From: Lutraria lutraria
Taxonomy: Eukaryota; Mollusca; Bivalvia; Venerida; Mactridae
NCBI GenBank assembly: GCA_964023205.1
Contig: OZ026833.1
Location: 3,966,965 to 4,030,964, forward strand
DNA length: 64,000 nucleotides
Direction of reading: 5' to 3'
Shown here: in pieces, positions 61,890 to 64,000 of the stretch
Layout: the number at the start of each line of letters is the position of its first letter
Position numbering within the stretch: the stretch's first letter is position 1
Notes under the pieces: generated by a model
Databases searched by the model: none
What the model was told of the DNA's origin: nothing
The model's input: only the letters and a program-made list of their open reading frames with translations
Translations under genes and position numbers: made by a program

Positions 61890-61975
61890 GTTTGCTCTAC
61901 AGCTAGCTTACAGAAAATCTGTGGTTCTATCCAGTGGTACGCCTAAGTCTTCGTCCGCCGTTAAGTCCTTTTATT
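61890..61975 (+). repeat. SINE remnant with Nin-DC-like words
   Basis: TCTACAGCTAGCTTACAGAA, then GTGGTTCTATCCAGTGG and CGCCGTTAAGTCC, match the SINE core order with many changes. Confidence 0.45.
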
Positions 61976-62084
61976 TTTAAACATTCATTAGTAATAGAAA
62001 CGTGAAGTCATGGTCAGCGGACATTAATGCGAGTAAAAATGATGGCTTGGAAATTTCCTATTTTATTATACAAGTACATAACTA

Positions 62085-62965
62085 GTATGCTAGATATTTA
62101 ATACAAGTTTTTAAAAGAATGACCTGTATTCACAGGGTGACCTTCATTCTGAGGTAGCCGCTAACACAGGTTAAAAGACACATAAAGTAATATAGTAATA
62201 TTCACAACAAGGCTTTATGCTAGTGCAACCCAAACCTGGGGCTTAGCTCCCCCCTCCCCCTCAATAATTTCGTCTGTAATGGTAATCCCACCACCGTTGT
62301 CAGCCAAAATCTAAAATAAGCCCACCCCCTCCCGTCCAACCTGAATTTGCTTCCTTTGACATGGACAGTTGATAGGATGATAATTATGAGACATACATGC
62401 AAAACTGTGAACAAGGGAAAGACATAATGTGGCCTTGAGTGACAGCTAGGTGGCCTTTATTCAAAAGTCAACTGGTGCTAAGTATTTAATGCCAGTTTTA
62501 AAAGAATGGCCTTCATTCACAGGGTGGCTTTATTCTGAAGTGGCAGCGAACACAGCTTTGACTGTACATGCAAACCTCTGAACAAAGGCCACCCTTAATA
62601 AAGAGAAAATTTGACCTTTATTAACAGTTGGCTATTATTGGGAGGTCAGTTCGTGCTTAATATGCGATGACAGTTTTCAAAAGAATGACCTTTACTCACA
62701 GGGTGGCCTTTATTCGGAGGTGGTCGATAACACAGGTTTGATTCTTAACAAAAAATGTTGGCTTGAATTAACAACATGTATAGGTCGGCGCCAATGAACA
62801 TATATGTGCAAAAAATAATTCTTAATAATAAATTATTATTGAAACCAAATGTGTTTTGTTCTTTAACTTACAGCCAAATCTGTGTAAGCAGCTACCTTCA
62901 CCATGTGAATAAAGGCCATTCTTTGAAAACCCGCCATTGCTTATTCAGAATAAACTGACCTCCGA
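62085..62965 (+). repeat. degenerate tandem repeats around 'ACCTTTATTCACAGGGTGGCC'-type word
   Basis: At least three copies (62085, 62473 and 62650 regions) share AAAAGAATGRCC, then ATTCACAGGGTGRC, TTCTGAGGTGG and AACACAGG. Copies are spaced by about 180 bp or roughly twice that. A fourth weaker trace is near 62905. No exon of the gene to the left is visible here. Confidence 0.6.
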
Positions 62966-63013
62966 CTAAAGGTCATCGTTCTGTCATTAAAAGTCATATT
63001 TTGTCTTTCCTAA

Positions 63014-64000
63014 TAGCGGGGTAAATAACGAAAAATAGTGCAAATTGTCATACAAGCACAAAATTTTCCACACATGTTGGGAATGATATGTAGAAACGAT
63101 TTAGGGTGTGTGCCAAAGTTCAAGTGCCTCGATTCAAGATGGCCGCCAAATTTTCAAAATGGCCGCCAAATATTTTTCCAGTCAAATAATTTTTTATCAA
63201 AACTCTCAATACCAATAAATTATACTACCTTAGCTCATTTTCATAACATTTTCAGTATGTTTATACATGTATATAAGTAAATTCAAACGAATTTTGTGAA
63301 ATCCCCCCCCCCCCCCCCCCCCCTCTAATAGTAGTTGTATATAGAACGTGACTTACTTGCCTTAGTGCAGTTTAGGCATACATTAGTTAACCGTTAATTG
63401 TTTCCGGACAGAAGTCATCCGGATTTATTGGGAGGGAGCCCGGGGCTGCTGACCTAAATAGACATTACATTCCAAGTCTTTTTTGTCCTTTTCACGGAGG
63501 GCAGACACGCGGTGTCACACCCGGTAAATGCGTTGAAAAATGGGAGAACTTATAAACTTTTGCCCAATTGTTTCGACAGTTTCATGCATAAAGAAAATCA
63601 ATCAAATCGCACTGACGATTCTGGCAAGATATAAAACGACGTAAAAAGACCACAGTTTGCTATCATTGTTACTGAAGATTTCACTCCCCAGACGTCATGC
63701 TATAACTTTCTACTAAATAAATACACCTTGTGTTTTTATTGAAAGATAAAAGTATTATCAACTATTAAAACAATATCATGTAAATGAATAAGGACCCGAA
63801 CTAACATAATTTATATGGTCTAATGCAAAAATAAAGGGAACAAGTATTTTCCGGTATAGTACAAAGTTTGCTTCCCTGTATGGTTGGACAAATATATAAG
63901 TGTTATTATCTGGAGTGCAAGAACCTGGTTCCAAACCAAAATCTTAGAACTTATCTTTTCTCGTATGTCAGGCCGGTCTTCATTCATGAGACATGGAAAT
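63014..64000. mobile_element. second copy of the TAGCGGG-ended transposon, cut by the window edge
   Basis: Starts TAGCGGGGTAAATAACG and follows the left part of the 53.7-kb copy closely, including the paired GGCCGCCAAAT words and a C-run (63303-63323). About 600 bp present in the first copy (54.29-54.89 kb) is deleted here. Confidence 0.75.

Overview
The window is AT-rich nuclear DNA from an animal, most likely a bivalve mollusc. The evidence is short coding exons with GT/AG borders separated by AT-rich introns, a family of mitochondria-eating-protein-like (MIEAP/SPATA18-like) genes, SINEs with tRNA-derived heads and the Nin-DC type central domain common in molluscs, and many cut-and-paste DNA transposons. 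The species cannot be resolved from the sequence. No rRNA gene, intact tRNA gene, CRISPR array or bacterial-type operon was seen.

All recognisable host genes lie on the minus strand and appear to form one tandemly expanded family. From right to left: a divergent MIEAP-like gene whose 5' exons are not visible (59.5-61.8 kb); two close paralogues (46.2-51.1 kb, predicted 549 aa, and 31.3-35.4 kb, predicted 548 aa); a longer member (20.6-26.7 kb, predicted 849 aa); a two-exon 3' fragment (12.7-13.6 kb); and the 5' coiled-coil half of another gene that runs off the left edge (1-2.9 kb), probably of the same family. I checked splice phases exon by exon. In the three complete models the start codon sits in an 11-nt coding segment, followed by coiled-coil exons, a 202-nt N-terminal core exon, 81-nt and 90-nt exons, and a terminal exon that holds the IQDPP...VWPA...GPV.AKGV core. 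The core is followed by a charged, fast-changing tail ending in a conserved C-terminal motif.

The two close paralogues come from a tandem duplication: 26.9-42.3 kb is repeated as 42.3-59.25 kb, and the boundaries lie beside a 45-bp minisatellite. The two units act as a natural comparison and expose later insertions as filled/empty site pairs: a 2.9-kb Harbinger-like element in unit 1 only, a 4.2-kb TAGCGGG-ended element and an 81-bp MITE in unit 2 only, and a 50-bp intronic repeat that grew from one copy to about 19.

The remaining sequence is largely mobile DNA. It includes a piggyBac-like MITE (3.05-4.19 kb), a foldback element with CpG-dense 21-bp-repeat arms (5.6-7.7 kb), a decayed Tc1-like element (13.76-18.97 kb) whose right terminal repeat was hit by a 3.7-kb element with subterminal CGTTAC arrays, and several SINEs. 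Regions 7.8-12.6 kb and 19.0-20.5 kb contain little that I can interpret.
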